The notes under the pieces were generated by a model. That model did not search any database and had not been told where the DNA came from. It saw only the letters and a list, made by a program, of their open reading frames with translations. From positions 1-36,848 of the forward strand of contig CANBUY010000024.1 of NCBI GenBank assembly GCA_947372745.1: DNA of 36,848 nt. The letters are read 5' to 3'. Both the position numbers and the translations under genes were made by a program. Position 1 is the stretch's first letter; the number at the start of each line of letters is the position of its first letter. This DNA is from Comamonadaceae bacterium. Its GTDB lineage: Bacteria; Pseudomonadota; Gammaproteobacteria; Burkholderiales; Burkholderiaceae_C. Shown here one piece after another: positions 1-9,567 of this stretch.

Positions 1-1420
1 CTACTCGGCCCATGCCCAGAGTGAAATCGCCATTTTTGAGGCAGCCAAGCTCATGCGTGAGCGGTTTGGCGCGCAAGCCATTCGCCACTACATCATCAGC
101 CACACCGAAACCGTAAGCGACTTGCTGGAAGTGCTGCTCTTGCAAAAAGAAGCGGGCCTGCTGCGCGGCACGCTCGACGGTGAAGCCGTGTGCGACCTGA
201 TCGTGGTGCCGCTGTTTGAAACCATAGAAGACCTGCGCAACGCCGCGCCCATCATGCGCGAGTACTACGCGCTTCCCGGCATTGCGCAGCTGGTGCAGCG
301 CGGCGGTGCTGAGCAGTACAGTGAGCAGGACATCATGCTGGGCTATTCCGACAGCAACAAGGACGGCGGCATTTTCACCAGCAACTGGGAGCTTTATCGG
401 GCTGAAATTGCACTGGTCGAGCTGTTTGACCAACTCAACCATGACCTGCAGGACCAGGCGGGTGGGAAACCCATTCAACTCCGCATGTTCCACGGCCGTG
501 GCGGCACGGTCGGACGTGGCGGCGGCCCCAGCTACCAAGCCATTTTGGCCCAGCCCCCCGGCACGGTGCGCGGCCAGATTCGCCTGACTGAGCAGGGCGA
601 AGTTATCGGCTCCAAATACGCCAACCCCGAAATTGGCCGCCGCAACCTAGAGACCCTGGTGGCTGCCACGCTAGAGGCGACGCTGTTGCAGCCCACCAAA
701 CCGGCCACACAGCCGTTCTTGAAAGCCGCTGCTGAGTTGTCCATGAGCAGCATGGCCGCCTACCGCAAGCTGGTGTATGAAACCCCGGGCTTCACCGAGT
801 ACTTTTTTGACTCCACCCCCATCCGCGAGATTGCCGAACTCAACATCGGCTCACGCCCGGCGTCACGCAAACCCTCGCAAAAGATTGAAGATTTGCGCGC
901 CATTCCGTGGGGCTTTAGCTGGGGCCAATGCCGCCTGACCCTGCCCGGCTGGTACGGCTTTGGCTCGGCCGTGGAGGCGTTCATGCAAGAAGAAGGCGCC
1001 AAAACCAGCAAAGACAAGCTGGCCTTGCTGCAGCAGATGTACAAGCAGTGGCCGTTCTTCAAGACCCTGCTCTCCAACATGGACATGGTCATGGCCAAAA
1101 GCGACTTGGCGCTGGCCTCGCGCTACGCCGAGTTGGTGGGTGATTCACGCCTGCGCAAAAAAATCTTCACTGCGATTGAAGCCGAATGGCACCGCACGGC
1201 CGCCGTGCTGGGCCTCATTACCGGTGACAAGCAGCGACTGGCCAATAACGCCGCGCTGCAACGCTCGATTCGCCACCGCTTTCCCTACATCGACCCCTTA
1301 CACCACCTGCAAGTGGAGTTGGTGCGCCGCTACCGGGCCGGGCAAGGCGATGAGCGCGTGCAGCGTGGCATTCACATCTCCATCAACGGCATTGCAGCGG
1401 GGCTGCGCAACACGGGCTAA
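1..1420 (+). CDS. ppc: phosphoenolpyruvate carboxylase, C-terminal part (cut by window edge)
   Basis: Cytosolic enzyme that carboxylates phosphoenolpyruvate with bicarbonate to oxaloacetate, refilling the TCA cycle. The reading frame is open to the left edge (first complete codon at base 2), so the N-terminal half lies outside the window and the ATG at 53 is only an internal methionine. Visible family hallmarks are the [10 protein letters not shown] segment, the glycine-rich catalytic loop [15 protein letters not shown] with its histidine, the LTEQGEVI segment, and the canonical C-terminus ending RNTG. About 470 residues are present, roughly half of a usual 900-residue enzyme. The 3' end overlaps the convergent LytTR gene by 38 bp. 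The identification is secure. Confidence 0.97.
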   Translation, partial: YSAHAQSEIAIFEAAKLMRERFGAQAIRHYIISHTETVSDLLEVLLLQKEAGLLRGTLDGEAVCDLIVVPLFETIEDLRNAAPIMREYYALPGIAQLVQRGGAEQYSEQDIMLGYSDSNKDGGIFTSNWELYRAEIALVELFDQLNHDLQDQAGGKPIQLRMFHGRGGTVGRGGGPSYQAILAQPPGTVRGQIRLTEQGEVIGSKYANPEIGRRNLETLVAATLEATLLQPTKPATQPFLKAAAELSMSSMAAYRKLVYETPGFTEYFFDSTPIREIAELNIGSRPASRKPSQKIEDLRAIPWGFSWGQCRLTLPGWYGFGSAVEAFMQEEGAKTSKDKLALLQQMYKQWPFFKTLLSNMDMVMAKSDLALASRYAELVGDSRLRKKIFTAIEAEWHRTAAVLGLITGDKQRLANNAALQRSIRHRFPYIDPLHHLQVELVRRYRAGQGDERVQRGIHISINGIAAGLRNTG

Positions 1421-1877
1421 GCTGCTGGCGCAAGGCGGAGCGTTGACGACGGGACACCGCCAAGGGCTCGTCCACACCCTCTAGCCGCACCGCCCACGGC
1501 CCAGACAGCTTCGCCTCGACGACGCTGCCCAATGCTGTGACGGCGTGCCGGGCCACCAGCGTGTGACGGTGAATCCGTATGAAGTGCCTGGGGTGCCGGG
1601 CCTCAAGCGCGGCCAAAGTGCCGACAAAAATGTAGCGCCGGGCCGCCGTGCAAACGGTGATGTATTTCAACTCCGCCTTGAGATACAGCACGTCAGTCAA
1701 GGCCACGCGCTGTGTTTTACCCCGGTCTTGAATGAGCAAAAAATATTTAGAACAATTAACCTCAAGACCAATAGATTCATGCTTAACCAGCTCTTTTTTT
1801 AATAGTGATTCTTGCCAGCAATTGATGAGCTCAGCGTCCACGGTCAAGCCCCTGAACCGGCGGCTTGCAAGCGTCAT
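1383..1877 (-). CDS. LytTR DNA-binding domain protein, probable AlgR remnant without receiver domain
   Basis: A 164-residue protein. Residues ~55-155 resemble the LytTR DNA-binding domain of AlgR-type response regulators: [13 protein letters not shown], then [12 protein letters not shown], then AVSRRQR near the end. The N-terminal ~50 residues are not a receiver domain: there is no phospho-acceptor Asp region, and the coding DNA there (about 1738-1800) is AT-rich, unlike the rest. AlgR normally has a ~120-residue receiver first and, as I recall, lies next to argH and the sensor gene algZ. Here ppc and argH flank it and no sensor is present. No Shine-Dalgarno precedes the ATG at 1877, so the start, and even expression, is uncertain. 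It may be a decaying gene or a stand-alone DNA-binding protein. Confidence 0.6.
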   Translation of the reverse strand: MTLASRRFRGLTVDAELINCWQESLLKKELVKHESIGLEVNCSKYFLLIQDRGKTQRVALTDVLYLKAELKYITVCTAARRYIFVGTLAALEARHPRHFIRIHRHTLVARHAVTALGSVVEAKLSGPWAVRLEGVDEPLAVSRRQRSALRQQLSPCCAAPLQCR

Positions 1878-2053
1878 GTTGGAAGGTCGATAAAATTTGA
1901 ACTTGTTTCATTAATGATTGGGCTTTAAATAGCCGCCTTGTTCATCGTCCACGACTTAGCGCGCCCGAACAAGTTCAATTATTGATGTTATTCATCAAAT
2001 AAAATAATTTACCGCACAAATTTTCTTCGTCTGTGCCCAACTTTTAGACTTCC
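1878..2053. other. AT-rich intergenic region upstream of argH
   Basis: A 176-base divergent spacer between the LytTR remnant and argH. It is much more AT-rich than its surroundings, especially 1975-2035, and probably holds the argH promoter. I could not assign a convincing -35/-10 pair. A short TTTAAATAGC piece near 1923 resembles the AATAGCT repeats seen elsewhere in the window. Confidence 0.4.
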
Positions 2054-3505
<1,452 letters not shown>

Positions 3506-3637
3506 GGTCAATCGGCTATCGGCATGCTGAGTTTTGGCCTCATGTCGAGTAAAGACCCAATTCGGACCGCCATCCCGCAAATGTCCACTGCCCTACGGGC
3601 TCCGCCTTGATTTGGCTGGACTGTCAATGGCTGCGGA

Positions 3638-3832
3638 TTACTTTGAAGAGCGCTCCTTCTCGTAATCATCATGGGGCTTTTTATTCAGCCGCGACAGGCA
3701 GTCTGCGATGGCTCCGGGTGGCTGCTTGTAGCATTCGCTTTCAGCAGCAACCTTGAATCCCTGGTACCACGCTTGCGTTGTACAACCGCACATCATCAGC
3801 ATCAGGATGGGTAAAAAAATGGGCAGGCGCAT
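3638..3832 (-). CDS. small putative lipoprotein, unknown function
   Basis: A 64-residue product if it starts at the ATG at 3832; an upstream in-frame ATG at 3889 would give 83 residues but would bury the signal sequence. The N-terminus MRLPIFLPILMLMMCGC is a short hydrophobic signal peptide with a lipobox-like end (Gly before Cys17), so the mature part would be lipid-anchored in the envelope. The mature region is polar, has two further cysteines (ECY and DCL, possibly a disulfide), and ends in charged residues. I do not recognise the family. No clear ribosome binding site is visible. It stands alone between argH and a divergent GST gene. Confidence 0.5.
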   Translation of the reverse strand: MRLPIFLPILMLMMCGCTTQAWYQGFKVAAESECYKQPPGAIADCLSRLNKKPHDDYEKERSSK

Positions 3833-4033
3833 GATTTGAACCAGTTTAATTACAGCGTCAAGCTTCAAAGGTGTGTCATGGCCTGTCATTCATGCTTGGT
3901 GCGGCCAAGCATAGGGCCAGACATACCAATGTCAAAGGGCTATATGCATGGCTCCGTCAGCCACCGGCCATATTGGCAGCATGTGCAACAAAGATGACAC
4001 CAAGTTGCATAGGGTGGCGCCTACACTTTGTTC

Positions 4034-4702
4034 ATGATTATCCTGTATCACTGCGTGAGTGCGCGTTCCTTTCGTCCACTTTGGATGCTCGAAGAGTTGA
4101 GAACCCCCTATGAACTGAAGATGCTGCCGTTCCCACCGCGTGCCGCGGCCCGCTGGTATTTGGACATCAATCCGCTGGGAACCATCCCTTTGATGATTGA
4201 CGGGAGCACCCAAATGACCGAGTCTGCGGCGATCTGTCAATATCTTTGTAGCCGGAGTAAATCGACAAGCCTTCAGGTGGGACTTGACGAGGAGGGTTAT
4301 GGCGCCTACCTTAACTTCCTGCATTTCGGTGAAGCAACGCTTACGTTTCCACAGACGCTCGCATTGCGTTATGGGCGTTTTGAGCCCGAACACCGACGGC
4401 AGCCCACAGTCGCAGAGGATTACACCAAGTGGTTCCTCGCACGGCTTAAAACGCTGGAACCCATTCTTTCAGCACAGCCCTATCTTTGTGCAGGGCGATT
4501 TACTGCCGCAGATGTATCTGTTGGCTACGCGCTGTTGCTGGCCCAGCACCTTGGCCTGGCATCGAGGTTCACCCCGTCGGTGCAGGCTTACTGGCAGAGG
4601 CTGCAAGACCGTGATGGTTTCATTCGCGCCTTGGAATCCCAAGAATCAGCCGCCATTGCGCAAGGCGTGTCCACAGTGCCCGCGCCCGACACATTGCCTT
4701 AG
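4034..4702 (+). CDS. glutathione S-transferase family protein
   Basis: A 222-residue cytosolic protein with the GST layout. There is a thioredoxin-fold N-terminal domain (residues 1-80) with the active-site region SARSFRPLW (Ser9/Ser12), the cis-proline stretch GTIPLMID (Pro52) and the glutathione-contacting ESAAI pair Glu63-Ser64. An all-helical C-terminal domain carries the AGRFTAADVSVGYAL N-capping segment. The ATG at 4034 is preferred over an in-frame TTG at 4028, because the fold begins with IILYHC. The substrate cannot be read from sequence; detoxification conjugation or isomerisation are options. It is monocistronic and followed by a repeat-bearing spacer. Confidence 0.85.
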   Translation: MIILYHCVSARSFRPLWMLEELRTPYELKMLPFPPRAAARWYLDINPLGTIPLMIDGSTQMTESAAICQYLCSRSKSTSLQVGLDEEGYGAYLNFLHFGEATLTFPQTLALRYGRFEPEHRRQPTVAEDYTKWFLARLKTLEPILSAQPYLCAGRFTAADVSVGYALLLAQHLGLASRFTPSVQAYWQRLQDRDGFIRALESQESAAIAQGVSTVPAPDTLP

Positions 4703-4957
4703 CCTGCGTGTTGCCAGACAGCGGACTGGAAGGGGTTTTGCGCGGCAAGATGGATTGCCGCGCTACGCTCGCAACGACGAAAAATGGGGCTCGCTATGGC
4801 GGGAGAAATGGGCGCCTGGTGGCGGGTGAAAGGGCTTGAGGGGTGACCCAAAACAGATCGTGACGAAAGCGGTCAAAATCTGTGTGGTTGGGGAGGTTTT
4901 GGTGGCGCTAAAGGGCGGCACCCACTCCCCAAAAGTTCAATGAAAGCACCCTAATAA
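4703..4957. other. intergenic spacer with one palindromic-repeat copy
   Basis: 255 bases between the two GST-fold genes. Apart from a copy of the dispersed GCGAGCG-type repeat at 4751-4779 I see no gene. The ORF that runs through 4284-4829 in another frame is a shadow of the upstream GST. Confidence 0.5.
4751..4779 (+). repeat. dispersed palindromic repeat, single copy
   Basis: Reads TGGATTGCCGCGCTACGCTC followed by GCAACGACG. It matches copies at 23139-23281 and 33755-33862, differing at a few positions. The core CGCGCTxCGCTCGC can fold on itself. This locus has one visible copy, whereas the others carry inverted pairs. Confidence 0.7.
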
Positions 4958-5833
4958 ATGTCAGAAGCAAACACCTACGTTCCTCCCAAAGTCTGGACCT
5001 TCGACGCTGAAAATGGCGGCACTTGGGCCAAGACCAACCGCCCAGTGGCTGGGGCCACGTTTGAGGCAACCTTGCCACGCGGGCATCACCCTTTGCAGCT
5101 GTATTCGCAAGGCACGCCCAACGGCCAAAAGGTCACCATCCTGCTTGAAGAGTTGTTGGCGCTGGGCGAAACAGGGGCCGAATATGACGCACACCTGATT
5201 CGCATTGGTGAGGGCGCACAGTTTTCCACCGGCTTTGTGGCGATCAACCCCAACTCAAAAATACCCGCGCTTCTGGATACACAGACCGGCAGCCGCGTGT
5301 TTGAGAGCGGAGCCATCCTGCTTTATCTGGCCGAGAAGTTTGGGCACTTTTTACCCAAGCAAGCAGCAGCGCGCACAGAAGTCATGAACTGGCTCTTTTG
5401 GCTGCAAGGCTCGGCGCCTTATCTGGGTGGCGGGTTTGGGCATTTTTATGCCTACGCGCCCGAGAAGTTCGAGTACCCCATCAACCGTTTCACCATGGAG
5501 GTGAAACGCCAGATGGACTTGCTGGACCGCGAACTGGCCGCGCACCCTTATGTGGGGGGCAATGAATACAGCATCGCAGACATGGCGGTGTGGCCTTGGT
5601 ATGGCAACCTGGTGCTGGGCGAGACCTATGGGGCGGGCGAGTTTTTGCAGGTCGAGGGTTACAAAAACCTGCGCCGCTGGGCGCAAGAGGTTCTGGCACG
5701 CCCAGCCGTTCAGCGAGGTCGCAAAGTGAACCGAACTATGGGGGCGCTAGCTGATCAGCTGCATGAGCGCCATGACGCCTCAGACTTTGATTTAAAAACC
5801 CAGGACAAACTGCAAGCTGCTAGCACCTCTTGA
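4958..5833 (+). CDS. yghU: YghU-type glutathione-dependent disulfide-bond oxidoreductase
   Basis: A 291-residue GST-superfamily protein of the YghU (Nu-class) type, which in E. coli binds two glutathiones and shows disulfide-bond reductase activity. It has the long N-terminal extension typical of YghU (TYVPPKVW, then NRPVAGATFE), the thioredoxin-fold entry LYSQGTPNGQKVTILLEEL, and the diagnostic QFSTGFVAINPNSKIPALLD-like stretch with its cis-proline, followed by ESGAILLYLAEKFG. The helical domain carries NEYSIADMAVWPWY. The length agrees with the family (about 288). The last codons coincide with an AGCTGCTAGC repeat-like sequence. A strong terminator follows. Confidence 0.9.
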   Translation: MSEANTYVPPKVWTFDAENGGTWAKTNRPVAGATFEATLPRGHHPLQLYSQGTPNGQKVTILLEELLALGETGAEYDAHLIRIGEGAQFSTGFVAINPNSKIPALLDTQTGSRVFESGAILLYLAEKFGHFLPKQAAARTEVMNWLFWLQGSAPYLGGGFGHFYAYAPEKFEYPINRFTMEVKRQMDLLDRELAAHPYVGGNEYSIADMAVWPWYGNLVLGETYGAGEFLQVEGYKNLRRWAQEVLARPAVQRGRKVNRTMGALADQLHERHDASDFDLKTQDKLQAASTS

Positions 5834-5863
5834 AATGCTTAAGCGATGCGCTTCAGGCTTGAC

Positions 5864-5898
5864 GCCCCGTTATAAAAACATACGGGGCCTGTTTTTTA
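5864..5898 (+). terminator. intrinsic terminator after yghU
   Basis: Perfect 7-bp stem GCCCCGT (5864-5870) with ACGGGGC (5882-5888), an 11-nt A/T-rich loop, then a T-run at 5892-5897. The loop contains a run of A residues, so the same hairpin can also act weakly for the minus-strand operon ending at 5896. Confidence 0.85.
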
Positions 5899-6168
5899 AC
5901 GGTAAAAAGCTTCCACCCGTCCCTTAAGTTTGATCAATAAGGGGTGGCCTTTGCGGTCCAGCGCCTTGCCTGCGGGGACTTTGACCCAGCCTTCGCTGAT
6001 GCAGTATTCCTCTACGTCGTGGCGGTCTTTGTCGTTGAATTTGATGCCCACGTCGCGCTCGAACACGGCGGCAATATGAAAAGGGCTGCGCGCATCGGCC
6101 GACAGGCGGTCGGGCAAAGCGGGGGCAGGTATCGTGGCGGGGGTGGGATTGGGGGTGGTTTCAGTCAT
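5896..6168 (-). CDS. DUF3297 family protein
   Basis: A 90-residue soluble protein. After a proline/threonine-rich N-terminus it shows the compact DUF3297 core: LPDRLSADARSPFH, then ERDVGIKFN, VEEYCISEGWVKVPAGKALD, and RKGHPLLIKLKG near the end. The family is widespread in proteobacteria and, as far as I know, has no assigned biochemical function. Its ATG lies 9 bp downstream of the NadR-like kinase stop codon on the same strand, so it could be co-transcribed with the riboswitch operon. A thiamin role is not implied, because the family usually stands elsewhere. It ends at the terminator hairpin. Confidence 0.85.
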   Translation of the reverse strand: MTETTPNPTPATIPAPALPDRLSADARSPFHIAAVFERDVGIKFNDKDRHDVEEYCISEGWVKVPAGKALDRKGHPLLIKLKGRVEAFYR

Positions 6169-6177
6169 GGGGGCATT

Positions 6178-6702
6178 TTAATTCAGGGCCTGTAGCGCTG
6201 ATTTGAACCGCTGCTCGCCCTGCCCTGCGATAGTGACGTACGGCAGCGCCATGGCTGCCAATTCAGACGCAATCAACTGGGACACCGGGGCGCGAACGTG
6301 GGCGCCGTCGCGCTGCAGACCATCGGCTACCCAGTCAATATCAGGCGCCATAAAAAGCGTCAGGCCATAGCTGGCGTGCAGCGCTCGGGCGTGGGCATAG
6401 AGGGAGGGGTCGCCAAAGACAAAATCACTGTAAATGGCGGTCAGCAGAGGGGCGGTGTCACAAAACACAAAGGGGGCGCTGTTTTGCCTGGCCACCTCAC
6501 GCGCGGCCAGCACTTGGCGGTGCTGGGTCTCTAGCACCTCGCTCTGCTCCTCGCGCGTGGGCGTTCGGCCCCGCTCATCACAGAAGGCCCGCAGGTGCTC
6601 GGGCACCCAGGGGCATTCAAAATGCGCGGCGAGTTGACGTGCCAGCGTGGTTTTGCCCGTGCTTTCCGCACCCAGCAGGCAAATTAACTTCGGGCTATTC
6701 AA
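6178..6702 (-). CDS. NadR-like P-loop kinase, candidate thiamin (vitamin) kinase
   Basis: A 174-residue P-loop protein resembling the C-terminal ribosylnicotinamide-kinase domain of NadR (AAA_28-type). The Walker A is GAESTGKTTL at residues 11-20. A second conserved stretch, FVFCDTAPLLTAIYSDFVFG, supplies the acidic residue expected near the active site. I place the start at the TTG at 6702, whose TG is shared with the TGA stop of the upstream transporter gene (TTGA overlap), implying translational coupling. The longer in-frame ORF to 6858 only runs antiframe through that gene. No NMN adenylyltransferase or HTH domain is attached. NadR-like kinases trap imported nicotinamide riboside. Here the TPP riboswitch at the operon head suggests thiamin instead (inference). 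Confidence 0.8.
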   Translation of the reverse strand: MNSPKLICLLGAESTGKTTLARQLAAHFECPWVPEHLRAFCDERGRTPTREEQSEVLETQHRQVLAAREVARQNSAPFVFCDTAPLLTAIYSDFVFGDPSLYAHARALHASYGLTLFMAPDIDWVADGLQRDGAHVRAPVSQLIASELAAMALPYVTIAGQGEQRFKSALQALN

Positions 6703-7322
6703 AGGACCAATGGTGCGGCGGCTTGTGCCCGCATGCGCGAGTTCCAACCGACCCAACCCCAAACAGCCAGCACCAAAAACAGCACATACAAGACGACCGT
6801 CAAGGTCAAGCCTTTGTAGGCAAACAAGGCCACACTGGCCGTGTTGACCACGACCCACACCGGCCAGTTCTCCATGTATTTGCGCCCCAGCAGCACGGTG
6901 CCAATGACACTACCCGCCGTCACAAAACCATCGGCCCAAGGCACATCGGAGTCGGTGACGTTGCGCAACAAGAGGGCAAATATAAGCCAAAGCACGCCAA
7001 AACCAGCCAGGCAAAGCAGCACACCCCGACGGTCAAGCTGCGCAATTTGCAAGGCCTCGCCCGTGCTGCCCCGGATGCCCCGTACCCACTGCCACCAGCC
7101 CCAGACCGAGCTGAGGGCAAAAAACAAATTAACGCCGGTTTCGCCATACAACTTGCTCTCAAAAAACAACCAGGCGTACAGGACGCTGGCCACGATGCTC
7201 AAGGGCCAGCCCCAATGAACTTCATAGACGTTGCAGGCAATATTGGCCAGTGCCAAAACGAAAGCGATAACTTCCAGCCAAGTGACGGCGGTGCCCAAGA
7301 GGGTAAATGCGGTGTTCAACAT
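6699..7322 (-). CDS. pnuT: PnuC/PnuT-family vitamin facilitator, probably thiamin-specific
   Basis: A 207-residue integral inner-membrane protein with about seven hydrophobic segments. It shows the Pnu-family pattern: WGWPLSIVASVLYAWLFFES, GETGVNLFFALSSVWGWWQW, then ENWPVWVVVNTASVALFAYKG, which contains the W-x-x-W-x-x-x-N substrate-site motif. The family moves vitamin nucleosides by facilitated diffusion: PnuC takes nicotinamide riboside and PnuT takes thiamin. Motif reading alone does not separate them, but the gene sits 3 bp behind a TonB receptor under a TPP riboswitch, which favours PnuT. Its stop codon overlaps the start of the downstream kinase, the usual partner that phosphorylates and traps the imported vitamin. 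Confidence 0.85.
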   Translation of the reverse strand: MLNTAFTLLGTAVTWLEVIAFVLALANIACNVYEVHWGWPLSIVASVLYAWLFFESKLYGETGVNLFFALSSVWGWWQWVRGIRGSTGEALQIAQLDRRGVLLCLAGFGVLWLIFALLLRNVTDSDVPWADGFVTAGSVIGTVLLGRKYMENWPVWVVVNTASVALFAYKGLTLTVVLYVLFLVLAVWGWVGWNSRMRAQAAAPLVL

Positions 7323-7325
7323 GAT

Positions 7326-9500
7326 TTAGAACTCAATAGTGGCGCTGGTGCGCACAGTGCGTGGCGTCGAGCTAAACAGGTAAATGCCGCCCCATGAGGT
7401 CGTGGGCGCCTCGCGCCAGTAAATACGGTTGGTGACGTTTTCCACATTCAAGCGCCAGGTCACCAGCTTGCCCGCGAGTTGCAGGGGATAGCGCATGCCG
7501 GCATCAAGTTGCCAAGCGGCGGGCAGCTCAACGCTGCCGTCCGCTGTGGCAGTCTTGGCGCTTTCCAACGTTGCCAGTGCATTGACGGACAAGCCAGGAA
7601 GGGCCGCAACTTTGTAATCAGCAAAAACGGAGCCCTTGGTACGCGGCACGTTGGTGACGCGCTGCCCAATTAGCGTGGTGTCTAAGGCCTGGCTGTAGCG
7701 GGCGTCGAGTGCCATGACGCTGGCCTGGACAGAGAGCGCCTCACTCACGCGCCCTGCGGCTGTTAGCTCCAGCCCCCGGTGTTGGGCGGTTTTGGCACCG
7801 GCCACGCGCGTTGGCAAACCGCCGCCTGCGTCTGGGACATTGTCGGCATAGGGCTTGTTGATGTTAAAGAGCGCTGCGGTAAGCAGCAGGCGGGGGTTGG
7901 ACTGCCACTTCAGACCAATTTCTGTTTGCTCGCTTTTGAGCGCGGGCAACGATTGACCGGCGTTTGAAATCAGATCAGGACGGTTAGGCACCGACTCCAC
8001 TTCAACGCCCTGCCCCCAAGAGGCATAAAGCGTCGTCGCCGGGTTGACCGACCAGGCCAGGCCCAGCCAAGGGGTACTCACGGTTTGCGACAGTGCGACA
8101 GCCCGGTCACCGGTGCTGAGTTCGCTGCTGCGGTTGATTTCTGACCAGCGAACGCCTACAAATGACTGGACGGTTGGGCTAAGCTTGGAAGCCAAGGAGG
8201 CGTAGCCTTCCAGCGTGCGCTCGCGGCTGTTGGTGTTGGGCTCTGAAATTGAATATGGTGAAGTCAGGGTGAAAGCACCGCTGTAGATATTACTGAATCC
8301 CACGTTGTCATAGGTAGGCTTCTCCTGTAAATCATTGTGGGCGTTGCGTCCCGCCAGACCCAAACGGATGTCGTGGGAAAGACCTAAGGCCTTGAATTTC
8401 CCATCCACATGGGCATCCCAACTGTCCAGACGGCGCTGCTCGCCTTCGCTTCGAAAGTCGTAAATATCAACATCGCCATTGGCACACAAGCCGGGGTAAA
8501 CATAGGTGGCGGCCGTGCTGCATCCGTCCGGAAAAGCAATACGGTCGTTGATGTTTGACGCTTGCGTCGACACCGCCACCTGCCCTTGCCAATCGGCATT
8601 GAAACGCCTGTCAAGCGCCAACTGAGCCGTGGTGGTATTCGCCTGAAAAGGTTGCGACCAGGTCTGGTTGTTCAAATTCAGGCGCGGGTTGATGGTGGCG
8701 GGCAGGCTAGTCCCTGCGCCGGTGCCTTGGCTGTCGAGCAAGCCCAGACCAGGCACTGAGGGCTGGCTCTTGCGGTGAACTTCAAAATCCCCCGACACCG
8801 TGGTGTCCGCATCGATTGCCGCAGCCACCGCAAGGCTGACCAGTTGGCGCGTGCCCTTGGCACTCTCGAAATGTGAATGTAAGGACTCGTCCACCAAGTT
8901 AAGGCGTAGGCCCAGGGCGCCCACCGTTTTATTCGCATCGAGGTGCACTTTGCTGCCGCCGTTGCCATCCGCGCCGACGGTGAGTGTGGTGAAATCCTCC
9001 TTTTGGGGCACCTTGGTCACATAGTTCACCAAGCCACCGGGGGCTGAGACGCCAGACTGCAAACCGGCCACGCCTTTCAGGACTTCAATGCGCTCCTTGT
9101 TTTCCAGCGCAATGGGCGTGTAGTTGGAGCTGGCCAAACCATTACGGCTGAAATTGCTGCTTTGGTCCAGCACCAAGCCCCGAATGGAGAGGCTCTCAAC
9201 ATAGCCGGTGGTGTTGTAGTTGTCGGCCAGCGAGGCGTCGAGCTTGAGCACGCTGGAGAGCGACTGGGCCGCAGAACCGGCCAGCACGTCGGCTGAAAAC
9301 ACCGTCACACTTTGCGGTAATTTGGCAATGGGCGCCACAAAGCCCCCCACACTGGCGCTGCCCACCTCCAGTTCGGGCCCCGCTTTATCGGTCACCGTGA
9401 CAGCGCCCAAATCCCGAGGCGGGCTTTGAGCGAGCGAGGTAAGCGTGGTACTGGCGGCTATGGCTGCCAGCAAAGTTGAAAGTTTTAAATCGAATGCCAT
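7326..9500 (-). CDS. TonB-dependent outer-membrane receptor, candidate thiamin importer
   Basis: A 724-residue receptor that by sequence would be called a ferric-siderophore (FhuA/FcuA-like) receptor. The signal peptide is about residues 1-24 (ending SLAQ). The plug domain spans roughly 30-165, with LPQSVTVFSADVLAG, SIRGLVLDQSSNFSRNG and ERIEVLKGVAGLQSG. The rest is a 22-strand barrel ending in the terminal phenylalanine typical of outer-membrane proteins (TIEF). The ATG at 9500 has a good AAGGAA at 9506-9511. Just upstream lie an intrinsic terminator and a TPP riboswitch, so expression should rise when thiamin pyrophosphate is scarce. With the Pnu transporter 3 bp downstream, thiamin or a precursor is the likely cargo rather than iron (inference). 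Confidence 0.9.
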   Translation of the reverse strand: MAFDLKLSTLLAAIAASTTLTSLAQSPPRDLGAVTVTDKAGPELEVGSASVGGFVAPIAKLPQSVTVFSADVLAGSAAQSLSSVLKLDASLADNYNTTGYVESLSIRGLVLDQSSNFSRNGLASSNYTPIALENKERIEVLKGVAGLQSGVSAPGGLVNYVTKVPQKEDFTTLTVGADGNGGSKVHLDANKTVGALGLRLNLVDESLHSHFESAKGTRQLVSLAVAAAIDADTTVSGDFEVHRKSQPSVPGLGLLDSQGTGAGTSLPATINPRLNLNNQTWSQPFQANTTTAQLALDRRFNADWQGQVAVSTQASNINDRIAFPDGCSTAATYVYPGLCANGDVDIYDFRSEGEQRRLDSWDAHVDGKFKALGLSHDIRLGLAGRNAHNDLQEKPTYDNVGFSNIYSGAFTLTSPYSISEPNTNSRERTLEGYASLASKLSPTVQSFVGVRWSEINRSSELSTGDRAVALSQTVSTPWLGLAWSVNPATTLYASWGQGVEVESVPNRPDLISNAGQSLPALKSEQTEIGLKWQSNPRLLLTAALFNINKPYADNVPDAGGGLPTRVAGAKTAQHRGLELTAAGRVSEALSVQASVMALDARYSQALDTTLIGQRVTNVPRTKGSVFADYKVAALPGLSVNALATLESAKTATADGSVELPAAWQLDAGMRYPLQLAGKLVTWRLNVENVTNRIYWREAPTTSWGGIYLFSSTPRTVRTSATIEF

Positions 9501-9531
9501 CGAAGTTCCTTAGTCGACGGCAGGGGGTGCG

Positions 9532-9557
9532 AAAAAAGTCCGGCACAAAGCCAGACT
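9532..9557 (-). terminator. riboswitch-linked intrinsic terminator
   Basis: On the minus strand the RNA AGUCUGGC / GCCGGACU forms an 8-bp stem (plus-strand 9550-9557 and 9537-9544, one G-U pair) with a 5-nt UUUGU loop, followed directly by six U (9532-9537, overlapping the stem end). It lies 10 nt after the TPP aptamer and before the receptor's ribosome binding site. That is the position of the expression platform in a transcription-terminating OFF switch. Confidence 0.8.
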
Positions 9558-9567
9558 GTATTTATTG

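Noticed and set aside
6639-7397. A 252-residue plus-strand frame opposite the Pnu transporter and kinase.
   Set aside because: Rich in His, Gln, Pro and Lys with no domain pattern; it is the antisense shadow of a clear membrane-protein gene.
7326-9500. Calling the TonB receptor a ferric-siderophore receptor.
   Set aside because: The barrel resembles siderophore receptors, but I saw no Fur-box-like sequence upstream, whereas a TPP riboswitch is obvious. Thiamin or a precursor is the better hypothesis.
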